Positions 18,921-28,541 of a DNA stretch of 64,000 nucleotides are shown one piece after another; positions within the stretch are counted from its first letter, which is position 1, and each line of letters begins with the position of its first letter. The position numbers and the translations under genes were made by a program. The DNA is from Rhizobacter sp. SG703. GTDB taxonomy: Bacteria; Pseudomonadota; Gammaproteobacteria; Burkholderiales; Burkholderiaceae_C. The stretch spans positions 124,001-188,000 of the forward strand of contig NZ_JAAZQK010000014.1 in assembly GCF_012275445.1 (NCBI RefSeq), given 5' to 3'. The notes under the pieces are model-generated. The model saw only the letters and a list, made by a program, of their open reading frames with translations. It was not told the DNA's origin and ran no database searches.

Positions 18921-20009
18921 CTATTCCGCTTGGCCGCCGGCCAGCGCGCTGTTGGCGACCACGGTCGTCGATGCGGGCGCCACCTTCGGCGCCTCCAGCA
19001 GCGCAAGCGTCGGGCTCTTCAGGGTCTTCGCGAAGCCGATCACCGTCTGGTTCGGCTGGTACGGCAGCGCCTGCCATGGGTTCGCGCCGTGGCTCATCAG
19101 GAACGTCACCATCTGGGCCTGTGCGCGCTCGTCGTTCATGAACGACGGGACGACGACACGGGCCAGCGGAATCCACGGCAGCTGCTGGCCTTGCGTCGAC
19201 GGCACCTTGTCGACCAGCTTCGGTTCGCGCTTGAACCACCATTCGAGCGCCGCGTAGTCGGAGGTGCGCAGCGCCTCTTCGAAACCGGCGGTCAGCTTGC
19301 CCTGGAACGGGCCGAGGCCGGCCTTCGCGGTGTGGCCGGCCGCTTCGAGCTTGCTTGCCAGCGGCGTCTGCAGCGCGCTCGGGTGCAACGCACTCAGCGG
19401 GCTGAAGGCCAGCTGGCCGACGGCCAGGCCGCCCTGGTCGGCCCACTGCGAGATCACCTCGTCGAGCCCGGCGGCGCGTGCGCTCGGCGAGCTCAGCAGC
19501 CGGACGACGTCGTGGTTGACCGCGCGCGAATCGGCCTCGGCCAGGAAGCGCAGCGAACGCAGCGCCTGCGGCGTCGCCTTCGAGAAATCGACCGGGTTCG
19601 GCGACCGCGCCAGCGCGACCATCGGCGGCATGTAGCAGGTCTCGGGCTGCGCGCCCTTGTCGAGCAGCTCCGGCAGCACCGGCCAGAACTGCGGGTCGCG
19701 GGCCGCAAGCGTCAGCACGCACTCCTGGAAGCCGCTGGCACGGATGTCGGCCACCTGCAGGCTGCCCGGCTGGAACGGCAGGCAGCGCGCGGTCAGTGCG
19801 CGCTGTGCGGAATTCAGCGACGCGCACGACTGCGGATCGCCTTCGGTCAGCTTGGCGTGGATGTGCTTGATGATTTCCCAGGTCGGGCTGGTGTCGGTGG
19901 CGACGCCGGTGACGCTCATGATCGCGCTCGCGGTCGTGGTGCAGCCGCCGGTCGACAGCAAGCCCGAAATCGTGGCACCGAGCAGCACCAGGCGTGGCAG
20001 AAAGTTCAT
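18921..20009 (-). CDS. Predicted lipoprotein of unknown function
   Basis: The 362 residues start with a lipoprotein signal, MNFLPRLVLLGATISGLLSTGGC, with lipidation at Cys23 by lipobox position (STGGC). Position +2 is Thr, suggesting outer-membrane sorting under the usual rule. The mature part has repeated phrases about residue counts and positions (for example DPQFWPVLPELLDKGAQPET and VTFLMSHGANPWQAL) that look like weak ankyrin-type helices; this is a tentative reading. An in-frame start at 20030 would add seven residues. It converges on the preceding gene with a 20-base gap. Confidence 0.65.
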   Translation of the reverse strand: MNFLPRLVLLGATISGLLSTGGCTTTASAIMSVTGVATDTSPTWEIIKHIHAKLTEGDPQSCASLNSAQRALTARCLPFQPGSLQVADIRASGFQECVLTLAARDPQFWPVLPELLDKGAQPETCYMPPMVALARSPNPVDFSKATPQALRSLRFLAEADSRAVNHDVVRLLSSPSARAAGLDEVISQWADQGGLAVGQLAFSPLSALHPSALQTPLASKLEAAGHTAKAGLGPFQGKLTAGFEEALRTSDYAALEWWFKREPKLVDKVPSTQGQQLPWIPLARVVVPSFMNDERAQAQMVTFLMSHGANPWQALPYQPNQTVIGFAKTLKSPTLALLEAPKVAPASTTVVANSALAGGQAE

Positions 20010-20335
20010 GAGGTGGCGCTCCCAACGCACAGCCGCCCGGCTCGTGGCCGGAATGCCTTGTCCAGCGCAAAAAACACGCCACCGCCGGATCGCGCGTCCA
20101 GGGCGGTGCGCGAGCGGATCGCGAAGTGGTGCATGGCGGCACGAAGCTTGAATCGGCGCGGGTTGCGCGCGATGTTGGGAAGCACTCGCCCGGCCGCCGC
20201 CGATGAAACGGATGCTGACGCAGCTGACACAAATGGGAAGCCCGCGCCGGCGCCGGGGTCAAGCCGGGCAAAAAACGGCAGGCCCGCGACAGCCGGTAAC
20301 GCCGCGTGTCGACGCGTTCGAAGCCTGACGAAATG
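20010..20335. other. Intergenic stretch without a supported gene
   Basis: 326 bases lie between the lipoprotein start and the end of the first liv operon, both on the minus strand. Only short, GC-biased open frames are present and none has a recognisable product. The minus strand contains a run of six T (complement of AAAAAA near 20269-20274) after a GC-rich stretch, and CTGAC/GTCAG arms at 20325-20339 overlap the livF stop. I see no RNA gene. Confidence 0.4.
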
Positions 20336-21045
<710 letters not shown>

Positions 21046-21049
<4 letters not shown>

Positions 21050-21795
21050 GCCTGCGCCTCGCCCAGGTAGGCCGTCACCACCAGCGGATGCGCGCGGATG
21101 CGCTGCGGCACGTCGCAGGCGATCACCGCGCCGTTGACCATCACCGTGATGCGGTCGGCGATGCGGAACACCGCGTCCATGTCGTGCTCGACCAGCAGGA
21201 TCGCGTGGCCCGCCTTCAGCGATTGCAGCAGCGCCAGCATGCGCTCGGTCTCTTCGGCGCCCATGCCGGCCAGCGGCTCGTCGAGCAGCAGCACGCGCGG
21301 CCGGGTCGCCAGGCACATCGCGATCTCGAGCTGGCGCTTCTCGCCATGGCTCAGCGTGCCGGCGATGCGCTCGGCACTGTCGCCGAGCCCTGTCGCCTGC
21401 AGCGCCTGCATCGCCAACGCGCGGCTGGCGGCGCAGCGCTGTGCCGATTGCCACACCTGCCACGGCCGCTGCAGCACGGCCTGCGCGCTGAGCCGGCAGT
21501 TCTCGTGCACGCTGAAGCTGTCGAAGATCGTCGTGCGCTGGTAGCTGCGGCCGATGCCGGCGTGGGCACGGCGCGGCTGCGACCAGCCGGTGATGTCGTC
21601 GTCGCCGAAACGAATGCGCCCCGACGTGGCCGGCAGCTCGCCCGACAGCAGGTTGACCAGCGTCGACTTGCCGGCACCGTTGGTGCCGATCACCGCATGC
21701 ACCTCGCCGAGCTGCAGGTCGAGCGACACCGCGTCGACGGCCGTCAGCCCGCCGAAACTGCGCGACAGCGCCGTGGCCTCGATCAACGCGCTCAT
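21046..21795 (-). CDS. livG: Branched-chain-type ABC transporter ATPase LivG (system 1)
   Basis: A 249-residue ATPase with Walker A GTNGAGKSTLVNLLSG, signature TLSHGEKRQLEIAM and Walker B RVLLLDEPLAGMG. The LivG-type C-terminus ends IRAHPLVVTAYLGEA. It overlaps both neighbours by four bases, giving tight translational coupling within livHMGF. Confidence 0.9.
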
Positions 21796-22760
21796 GCGGT
21801 CGCCCTGCGCAGCGGCAGCCGCAGCCCGACGATGCCGCGCGGCAGCAGCGCGACGAACGCGATGATCGTCAGGCCGAGCGTCATCTGCCAGTGCGCCGCC
21901 AGCGGGCCGACCAGGCCTTCGCTCGCGAACAGCTCCTTCAGCAGCGTGAACGCGACCGCGCCGACGATCGCCCCGCGCAGCGGGCCGAGGCCGCCGAGGA
22001 TGATCATCAGCAGCACCGCGCCCGACTCGTGCCACGACAGCAGCTCCGGGTTGACGACGCCGTCCTGGATCGCGAGCAGCGCACCGGCCAGCCCGGCCAG
22101 CGCGCCGGCGATCACGAAGGCGGCCAGCTTGTAGCCGTAGGTGCGGAAGCCGACCGCCCGCATGCGCGCCTCGTTGACGCGGATGCCCTGCAGCGCATGG
22201 CCGAAGCGCGAGCGCAGCAGCAGCGCCAGAAGTCCCCAGGTGAACGCCAGCGAGGCCACCACCAGGCCGTAGACCTGGCGCTTGTCCTCCAGGTCGAGCA
22301 GCAGCGTGTCGCCGAGCCGCAGCACCGGGCGCACGTACAGGTAGATGCCGTCGCTGCCGCCGCCGAGCTTGGTGTCGTGGAACACGAAGTACGCCATCTG
22401 CGCGAACGCGAGCGTGACCATGATGAAGTAGACGCCGCGGGTGCGCAGGCTGAGCGCGCCGACGAACAGCGCATAGGCCGCCGCGCCGGCCATCGCTGCC
22501 GGCAGCAGCCACCACAGCGACGCGCCTTCGCCCTGAGGCGACGCCAGCACCGCCACGTAGGCGCCGATGCCGAGGAAGGCCGCATGACCGAGGCTCACCA
22601 GCCCGGTCGCGCCGACCAGCAGCTGCAGGCTCAGCGCGAAGATCGCCGAGATCAGGATCTTCACCGTCAGGTCCACCAGGTACGGCGACAGCACCGCCGG
22701 CAGCAGCGCCAATGCGAGCAGCACGGCCAACGGCAGCCAGAGCGGGCGGAACGCGCGCAT
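21792..22760 (-). CDS. livM: Branched-chain-type ABC transporter permease LivM (system 1)
   Basis: A 322-residue inner-membrane permease with about nine hydrophobic segments. The LivM motif LVGATGLVSLGHAAFLGIGAYVA is present near residue 50, and the EAA-like loop RVNEARMRAVGFRTYGYKLAAFV near 195. It overlaps livG by four bases and abuts livH by one. Confidence 0.9.
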   Translation of the reverse strand: MRAFRPLWLPLAVLLALALLPAVLSPYLVDLTVKILISAIFALSLQLLVGATGLVSLGHAAFLGIGAYVAVLASPQGEGASLWWLLPAAMAGAAAYALFVGALSLRTRGVYFIMVTLAFAQMAYFVFHDTKLGGGSDGIYLYVRPVLRLGDTLLLDLEDKRQVYGLVVASLAFTWGLLALLLRSRFGHALQGIRVNEARMRAVGFRTYGYKLAAFVIAGALAGLAGALLAIQDGVVNPELLSWHESGAVLLMIILGGLGPLRGAIVGAVAFTLLKELFASEGLVGPLAAHWQMTLGLTIIAFVALLPRGIVGLRLPLRRATA

Positions 22761-23632
22761 CAATGCCCCCGCCGCATCAGGCCTTCGGGCCGCCACACCA
22801 GCACGACGGCCATCAGCAGGTAGATGCCGATGCCGCTCAACGCCGGGAAGAACACCTTGCCGAAGGTGTCGACCACGCCGACCAGCAGCGACGCGATCAA
22901 TGCGCCGGTGATCGAGCCGATGCCGCCGATCACGACGATCACGAAGCTGACGATCAGCACGCTGCCGCCCATGCCCGGGTACACCGACGACATCGGCGCG
23001 GCGATCATGCCGGCCAGCGCGGCCAGCGCGACGCCGGCGGCGAACACGCCGCGGTACAGCAGCCGGACATCGATGCCGAGCCCGCGCACCATCTCGCGGT
23101 TGCTGGCGCCGGCGCGCACCATCATGCCGAGCCGCGTGCGGTGGACCACCAGGTACAGCAGCGCAGCGACCACCAGGCAGGCCGCCGACGCGAACAGCCG
23201 GTACACCGGGTACGACATCAGCTCGCCGAGCGCGATGCTGCCCGCGAGCCACGCCGGCGGCTGCACGCCGTGCACGTCGTTGCCGAGCAGCAGGCTGCGC
23301 GACTCCTCGAACACCAGGATCAGCGCATACGTCATCAGCACCTGCTGCAGGTGTTCGCGCCGGTACAGGAAGCTGAAGAACACCCACTCCAGCACGAAGC
23401 CGAACAGCGCGGCCAGCAGCGTGCCGGCCAGCAGCATCGGCAGGAACTGGCCGACGAAGTACGGCGCCAGCGCGAACGCCAGGTAGGCGCCGATCATGTA
23501 GAAGCTGCCGTGCGCCAGGTTGATCACGCCCATGATCCCGAAGATCAGCGTCAGCCCGCTGGCCACCAGGAACAGCAGCAGGCCGTACTGGACGGCGTTC
23601 AGGCACTGGACGAGGAAGGTGGTGGCATCCAC
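22760..23632 (-). CDS. livH: Branched-chain-type ABC transporter permease LivH (system 1)
   Basis: A 290-residue permease beginning MDATTFLVQCLNAVQYGLLLFLVASG. The family segment GLTLIFGIMGVINLAHGSFYMIGAY and the cytosolic loop RAGASNREMVRGLGIDVRLLYRGVFA are clear. It lies two bases after the binding-protein gene and one base overlaps livM. Confidence 0.91.
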   Translation of the reverse strand: MDATTFLVQCLNAVQYGLLLFLVASGLTLIFGIMGVINLAHGSFYMIGAYLAFALAPYFVGQFLPMLLAGTLLAALFGFVLEWVFFSFLYRREHLQQVLMTYALILVFEESRSLLLGNDVHGVQPPAWLAGSIALGELMSYPVYRLFASAACLVVAALLYLVVHRTRLGMMVRAGASNREMVRGLGIDVRLLYRGVFAAGVALAALAGMIAAPMSSVYPGMGGSVLIVSFVIVVIGGIGSITGALIASLLVGVVDTFGKVFFPALSGIGIYLLMAVVLVWRPEGLMRRGH

Positions 23633-23633
23633 C

Positions 23634-24818
23634 TCAGAGTTTGCAGCCGCGGGCCGGGTCGGCGAGCGCCTTCACCGCGACTGCCTTGAACTCGTTGTTC
23701 GTGCCCTTCGCCTCGCGCAGGTACATGTCCTGCACCGGGTTGCCGGCCGCCGACAGCGTGAACCTGCCGCGCGGGCTGTCGACCGTCGTCTTGCGCATCG
23801 CGGTGGTCAGCGCCTCGCGCTTCGACAGGTCGCCCTTCACCGCGGCGAGGCCGGCCGCGAGGATCTGCGCCGCGTCGTAGCCCTGCACCGCATAGACGTC
23901 GGCGTTCGCCTTGTAGGCCAGCGCGAAGCTCTTGCGGAATGCGTTGTTGCGCGGCGTGTCGAGGTTGTCGGCGTAATGCAGTGTGGTCTGCAGGCCCTGC
24001 GCGGCGGCGCCCTGCGCCTCGAGCGTGCCGTCTGTCAGGAAGCCCGAGCCGTACAGCGGGATCGTCTTGTCGAGCCCGGCGGCCGCATAGTCCTTGACGA
24101 ACTTCACCGCACCGCCGCCGGCGAAGAACGCGAACACCGCGTCGGGCTTCTGCGCCGCGATCTCGGTCAGCAGGGCCTGGAACTCGACGTTCGGGAACGG
24201 CAGGTTCAGGTCTTTCACGACCTTGCCGCCGGCCTTCTCGAAGGCCTCGGTGAAGCCCTTCACCGTCTCGCTGCCGGCCGCGTAGTTCCAGGTGATCGTC
24301 ATCGCGCGCTTGTGGCCCTTCTGCGCCACCACGACGCCGGTGGAATAGCCCGGCTGCCAGTTCGAGAACGAGCTGCGCACGATGTTCGGCGAGCACAGCG
24401 GGCCGGTGATCGCGTCGGCGCCGGCGTTCGGCACGATCAGCAGCGTGTTGCTCTCCTTCGCGGCCTTCGCCATGCCGAGCGCGACGCCGGAGTGCACCGT
24501 GCCGACCAGCACGTCGACCTGGTCGCGCTTGATCAGCTTGTTGACGTTGTCGGTCGCCTTCGACGGCTCGGACTCGTCGTCGACCTTGAAGTACTGGATC
24601 TCGCGGCCGCCGAGCTTGCCGCCCTGCTCCTGCACGTAGAGCTTGAAGCCCGCCTCGATCATGTTGCCCAGGCTCGCGTAGGTGCCGGTGTAGGGCAGCA
24701 TGAAGCCCACCTTGACCGGCCCGGCGGCGGCCTGCGCATGGGCCTCGCCCGACATCGCCGTCGACAGGGCCAGCGTCGTCGCCAGGGCGGCCGTGGCCGA
24801 CAGTTTGATCAGGTGCAT
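23634..24818 (-). CDS. livK: ABC transporter substrate-binding protein (system 1)
   Basis: A 394-residue periplasmic binding protein of the Leu/Ile/Val family with a signal peptide (MHLIKLSATAALATTLALST, cleavage near AHA-QA). The type-I fold opens VKVGFMLPYTGTYASLGNMIEAGF. Aromatic-acid ABC systems in related bacteria use this family. Its place directly after bclA and a hydrolase points to benzoate or a close analogue; the ligand is inferred. Confidence 0.88.
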   Translation of the reverse strand: MHLIKLSATAALATTLALSTAMSGEAHAQAAAGPVKVGFMLPYTGTYASLGNMIEAGFKLYVQEQGGKLGGREIQYFKVDDESEPSKATDNVNKLIKRDQVDVLVGTVHSGVALGMAKAAKESNTLLIVPNAGADAITGPLCSPNIVRSSFSNWQPGYSTGVVVAQKGHKRAMTITWNYAAGSETVKGFTEAFEKAGGKVVKDLNLPFPNVEFQALLTEIAAQKPDAVFAFFAGGGAVKFVKDYAAAGLDKTIPLYGSGFLTDGTLEAQGAAAQGLQTTLHYADNLDTPRNNAFRKSFALAYKANADVYAVQGYDAAQILAAGLAAVKGDLSKREALTTAMRKTTVDSPRGRFTLSAAGNPVQDMYLREAKGTNNEFKAVAVKALADPARGCKL

Positions 24819-24837
24819 GCCAATCTCCGTTTGAGGT

Positions 24838-25653
24838 TCAGGATTCGGGGGTGCCAGCCGATCCGGTGATGAAGCGGCCGGTCTCGCGGATCACGAGGTC
24901 GGCCTGGTCGCGGTGCGGCGAATGGCCGCACTGCGCCAGCTCCAGCAGCCGGGTCTGCGGCGCGCGCCGAGCGATGCCGCGGATCTGTTCCAGCGTGCCG
25001 TATTCGTCGTCGACGCCCTGCACCGCCAGCACCGGGCAGGCGATCGCGGGCAGCTCGTCCTCGATCGTCCAGCCGCGGAACTCCGGCGCCAGCCAGATGT
25101 CGTTCCACCCGCGAAAGGCCGACTCCGCGTCCGCATGGTAGCGCCCGAGGCGCTGCGGCAAATCGGTGGTTTCATAGGTGCGGCGGGCCTGCTCGATGCT
25201 CGCGATGCTCAGCTCCTCGACCCGGATGTGCGGCGCCATCGCGACCACGCCGGCGGTCGGGTGCGACGCCGCATGCAGCAACGCGATGCTGCCGCCGTCG
25301 CTGTGGCCGAACAGCCAGGGCTGCGCGACGCCGAGCTGCTGCAGCAGGGCCGGCAGCACCTCGCGCGCCTGGATGTGCATGAAGTCGACCGGCCAACGCT
25401 CGTCGCGCGGCTTCGGCGTCGACTGGCCGTAGCCGCAGCGCGAATACACCAGCCCGCGCAGGCCGTGGGCCTGGCACAGCTGGCGCGGGAAGTTCTTCCA
25501 CATCGCGACCGAGCCCAGCCCTTCGTGCAGGAACACGACGACCGGCAGTGTCGATGCGGCATCGCCGACCCACTGGTATTCGAGGCGCAGCGGCCGGCCG
25601 CGCCCGTCGAGTTCGGCGAACTGGATCGGTTCGGCGTAACGGCGTCCGACCAT
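24838..25653 (-). CDS. Alpha/beta hydrolase of the benzoate cluster
   Basis: A 271-residue serine hydrolase. The nucleophile elbow is GHSDGG (Ser118), with a plausible acid at Asp215/Asp216 (VDDEYG) and His244 (CGHSPH) completing the triad. No signal peptide is visible. It begins three bases after the bclA stop and precedes the transporter genes. Box clusters elsewhere include a hydrolase thought to open a lactone or hydrolyse a stalled CoA ester; either role would fit, but neither is shown. Confidence 0.8.
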   Translation of the reverse strand: MVGRRYAEPIQFAELDGRGRPLRLEYQWVGDAASTLPVVVFLHEGLGSVAMWKNFPRQLCQAHGLRGLVYSRCGYGQSTPKPRDERWPVDFMHIQAREVLPALLQQLGVAQPWLFGHSDGGSIALLHAASHPTAGVVAMAPHIRVEELSIASIEQARRTYETTDLPQRLGRYHADAESAFRGWNDIWLAPEFRGWTIEDELPAIACPVLAVQGVDDEYGTLEQIRGIARRAPQTRLLELAQCGHSPHRDQADLVIRETGRFITGSAGTPES

Positions 25654-25656
25654 GCG

Positions 25657-27234
25657 TCAGGCGGGCGTGTCGCCCAGCGCGCGCAGCTTGAAACGCTGGA
25701 TCTTGCCGGTCGCTGTCTTCGGCAGCTCGGTCGTGAAGACGATGTCGCGCGGCGTCTTGTGCGGCGCGAGCCGGGTCTTCACGAAGGCCTTCAGCGCGGC
25801 CTCGAGCGCAGGGCCGGCGTCGTGGCCGGGGTTCGGCACGACGTAGGCGCGCGTCTTCGTCAGCCCGGTCGCATCGGCCAGGCCGATCACCGCGCACTCC
25901 ATCACCGCCGCGTGGCCCATCAGCGCCGATTCGACCTCGATCGGCGACACGTACTGGCCGCTGACCTTCAGCATGTCGTCGCTGCGGCCGGCGTAGGTGT
26001 ACCAGCCGTCGGCGTCGACCGCGTACTTGTCGCCGCTGCGCACCCACTCGCCCTGGAAGGTGGCGCGCGTCTTGTCGCGGTTGTTCCAGTAGAGCAGCGC
26101 GGCGCTCGGCCCGCGGATGAACAGGTCGCCGATCTCGCCGGGCGCGACCGGGCCGCCGTCGTCGCTGCGCAGCTCGAGCTCGTAGCCCGGCACCGGCTTG
26201 CCGGTGCTGCCGTAGCGCAGCGCGCCCTCGCGGTTGGACAGGAAGATGTGCAGCATCTCGGTCGAGCCGATGCCGTCGAGCACGTCGCAGCCGAAGTGCG
26301 CGCTGAAGCGCTCGCCGACCTCGCGCGGCAGCGCCTCGCCGGCCGACGCGCAGATGCGCAGCGCGACCGCATCGCGCGCCGGCAGCGCGTCGTTCGCGAG
26401 CAGCGCGACGTACAGGGTCGGCACGCCGCAGAACACGGTCGGGCGGTGCCGGGTCAAGCGCTTGAAGACGGCGGCCGGCGTCGGCCGCTCGGCCATCAGC
26501 ACGACGGTCGCGCCGACGCTCAGCGGAAAGCTCAGTGCATTGCCCAGCCCGTACGCGAAGAACAGCTTGGCGGCCGAGAACACCGTGTCGTCCTCGCGCA
26601 CGCCGAGCACCGGCTGGCCGTACAGCGCGGCGGTCCAGTACAGGTTGGCATGGCTGTGCACCGTGCCCTTGGGCTTGCCGGTGGAGCCGGACGAATACAG
26701 CCAGAACGCGAAGTCGTCGGCCTGCGTGTCGGCGGGCGCGGCGAGCGGCGGGGTGTCGAGCAGCGCGGCGAACGCCGTCGTGCCGTCCGCGCCCGGTGCG
26801 GCGGATCCGCCGGCGATGACGGCGGCCGGCGGTTCGTCGAGGCCTGCCAACGCCTGCTGCGCCACCGGCCACAGCGCGCCCGACACGATCAGCGCGCGAG
26901 CCCGGCTGTGCGCCAGCATGTAGGTGTAGTCGCCGGCCGGCAGCAGCGTGTTGACCGGCACCGGCACGATGCCGGCATACAGCGCGCCGAGGAACGCGAC
27001 CGGCATGTCCACCGTGTCGAGCATCAGCAGCAGCACGCGGTCTTCGCGGCGCAGGCCGAGCCGCAGCAGGCCGGCGGCGCAGCGTTTCACCCGGTCGGCC
27101 AGCTCGCCGTAGCTGAGGCGGGTGTCGTCGTCGATGTAGGCGGTCTTCGCGGCGCGGCCAGCGTTGCGCTGCAGCAGGTGGGCGGCGACGTTGAATCGTT
27201 CGGGCGGCGCCTCCACGGCGAGGTTCGGGGCCAT
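25657..27234 (-). CDS. bclA: Benzoate-CoA ligase
   Basis: The enzyme (525 residues) converts benzoate, CoA and ATP to benzoyl-CoA. The adenylate-forming motif YSSGSTGKPKGTVHSH, the GIGSTEMLHIFLSN region and the C-terminal TATGKIQRFKLR catalytic-Lys motif are all present. The start at 27234 gives MAPNLAVEAPPERFNVA with GGAG upstream; a longer in-frame reading to 27384 is not family-like. It heads the minus-strand operon and diverges from boxR, the arrangement expected for the aerobic benzoyl-CoA (box) route. Assignment rests on sequence feel and context, both good. Confidence 0.9.
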   Translation of the reverse strand: MAPNLAVEAPPERFNVAAHLLQRNAGRAAKTAYIDDDTRLSYGELADRVKRCAAGLLRLGLRREDRVLLLMLDTVDMPVAFLGALYAGIVPVPVNTLLPAGDYTYMLAHSRARALIVSGALWPVAQQALAGLDEPPAAVIAGGSAAPGADGTTAFAALLDTPPLAAPADTQADDFAFWLYSSGSTGKPKGTVHSHANLYWTAALYGQPVLGVREDDTVFSAAKLFFAYGLGNALSFPLSVGATVVLMAERPTPAAVFKRLTRHRPTVFCGVPTLYVALLANDALPARDAVALRICASAGEALPREVGERFSAHFGCDVLDGIGSTEMLHIFLSNREGALRYGSTGKPVPGYELELRSDDGGPVAPGEIGDLFIRGPSAALLYWNNRDKTRATFQGEWVRSGDKYAVDADGWYTYAGRSDDMLKVSGQYVSPIEVESALMGHAAVMECAVIGLADATGLTKTRAYVVPNPGHDAGPALEAALKAFVKTRLAPHKTPRDIVFTTELPKTATGKIQRFKLRALGDTPA

Positions 27235-27465
27235 GCTGTTCTCCTGACGGTCAATCGGCCCGGATGCCGGGGCGGACCTGAAGGGCCACCCGCGTCGCGA
27301 CAGCTCGGACCGCCGGGACGGCCGGCCGCGTTTGTACCTCAAGCGCGTCGGGGCCGAACCATTCGCGCCGCAACTTCGTCCCAATGGACCTCCGGGTGGG
27401 TTCGCACTGGCGTCTCACGGCGATCTCCGCATAATGCATTCACGGACGGTGCGATGACCAATTAA

Positions 27466-27479
27466 TGCAATATGTTGCA
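27466..27479. promoter_or_regulatory. TGCA-N6-TGCA operator candidate, boxR/bclA region
   Basis: TGCA at 27466-27469 and at 27476-27479 are separated by exactly six bases, and the 14-mer is a near-palindrome. A further TGCA lies at 27435-27438, three helical turns away. BzdR/BoxR-type regulators are known to bind TGCA repeats of this layout. It sits 52 bases upstream of the boxR start, beside a TATAGC -10-like hexamer at 27490. Confidence 0.65.
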
Positions 27480-27530
27480 CTGAAACCAGTATAGCCAGCA
27501 GTCCTGATCGACCTCGTTACGGACATACCC

Positions 27531-28472
27531 TTGGACCGATTCCCGACTTCGCCGCCCACGCCATCCCTGCCACCCACGCCGGAGGGCGATCCCGACCCGA
27601 ACGCCGACAAAGACCCGTTCCTCTCGTCGCTGGGCGAGCGAACGCGCGCACTGCGCTCGCGGCGGGGGCTGACACGCAAGAGCCTGGCCAAGGTGGCCGA
27701 CGTGTCGGAGCGGCACCTGGCGAATGTCGAGATGGGGGTCGGCAATGCGTCGATCCAGTTCCTGCGGCAGCTGGCGCAGGCGCTGAACTGCACGCTGGCC
27801 GAGCTGGTCGGCGACGAGACCGCCAGCTCGCCGGAGTGGCTGATGATCCGCGAGATCCTGCGAGGCCGCAGCGAATCCGAGCTGGCGCAGGCGCGCTCGA
27901 CACTGGCTTCGGTGTTCGGCGCGCCGGCCAGCCAGGCGGCCCGGCGCCAGCGGGTCGCGCTGGTCGGCCTGCGCGGGGCCGGCAAGAGCACGCTCGGGCG
28001 CCTGCTGGCCGACAGCTGGGCCGTGCCCTTCGTCGAGCTGAACCGCCACATCGAGGCGGTGGCCGGCTGCAGCGTCTCCGAGATCCATTCGCTGTACGGG
28101 CCGGCGGCCTACCGCCGCTACGAGCGGCGCGCACTCGAGGAATGCATCCAGCGCTGCCCGCGCGCGGTGATCGCGACGCCCGGCGGCATCGTCTCCGACC
28201 CGGCCACGTTCAACATGCTGCTGGCGCACTGCTACACCGTGTGGGTGCGCGCCTCGCCCGAAGAGCACATGAACCGCGTGCTGGCCCAGGGCGACACCCG
28301 CCCGATGTCGGGCAACGCCGAAGCGATGAACGACCTGCGGCGCATCCTCGAGAGCCGCGCGGCCTTCTACTCGAAAGCCGACGAGGTGTTCGACACCAGC
28401 GACAAGACCCTGGAGGCCGCGTTCGTGTCGCTGCAGGACCAATTGCGAGGCACGATCCGGTTGGCGGGTTGA
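27531..28472 (+). CDS. boxR: BoxR, benzoyl-CoA-responsive regulator (HTH + shikimate kinase-like)
   Basis: A 313-residue two-domain regulator. An XRE-type helix-turn-helix (about residues 40-95, ALRSRRGLTRKSLAKVADVSERHLANVE) is joined to a shikimate-kinase-like domain (about 140-300) with Walker-type GLRGAGKSTLGRLL. This is the BzdR/BoxR architecture, in which the kinase-like domain senses benzoyl-CoA. It uses a TTG start at 27531 after a Pro-rich N-terminus; the precise start is less certain than the identity. It precedes boxC and diverges from bclA. Confidence 0.92.
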   Translation: MDRFPTSPPTPSLPPTPEGDPDPNADKDPFLSSLGERTRALRSRRGLTRKSLAKVADVSERHLANVEMGVGNASIQFLRQLAQALNCTLAELVGDETASSPEWLMIREILRGRSESELAQARSTLASVFGAPASQAARRQRVALVGLRGAGKSTLGRLLADSWAVPFVELNRHIEAVAGCSVSEIHSLYGPAAYRRYERRALEECIQRCPRAVIATPGGIVSDPATFNMLLAHCYTVWVRASPEEHMNRVLAQGDTRPMSGNAEAMNDLRRILESRAAFYSKADEVFDTSDKTLEAAFVSLQDQLRGTIRLAG

Positions 28473-28486
28473 CGCTCGGCGCGACA

Positions 28487-28520
28487 TGCACTAAATTGCA
28501 TTTCTATTGCCGGGCGTGCA
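28487..28520. promoter_or_regulatory. TGCA-repeat operator candidate upstream of boxC
   Basis: TGCA at 28487-28490 and 28497-28500 form a second exact TGCA-N6-TGCA box, with a third TGCA at 28517-28520. Start-to-start spacings of 10 and 20 bases keep all three on one helical face. The group lies between the boxR stop and the boxC start, where a BoxR-controlled promoter is expected; a CATACT hexamer at 28522-28527 could be its -10. Confidence 0.65.
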
Positions 28521-28541
28521 GCATACTGCCGCCGGCTGGAG

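Noticed and set aside
20006-20230. A 74-codon minus-strand frame in the gap upstream of the lipoprotein gene.
   Set aside because: No ribosome site or family resemblance; overlaps the lipoprotein start.
24913-27465. An 850-codon plus-strand open frame opposite the hydrolase and bclA.
   Set aside because: Composition is antisense-type (Arg/Gln/His/Ala), and both minus-strand enzymes show intact catalytic motifs.
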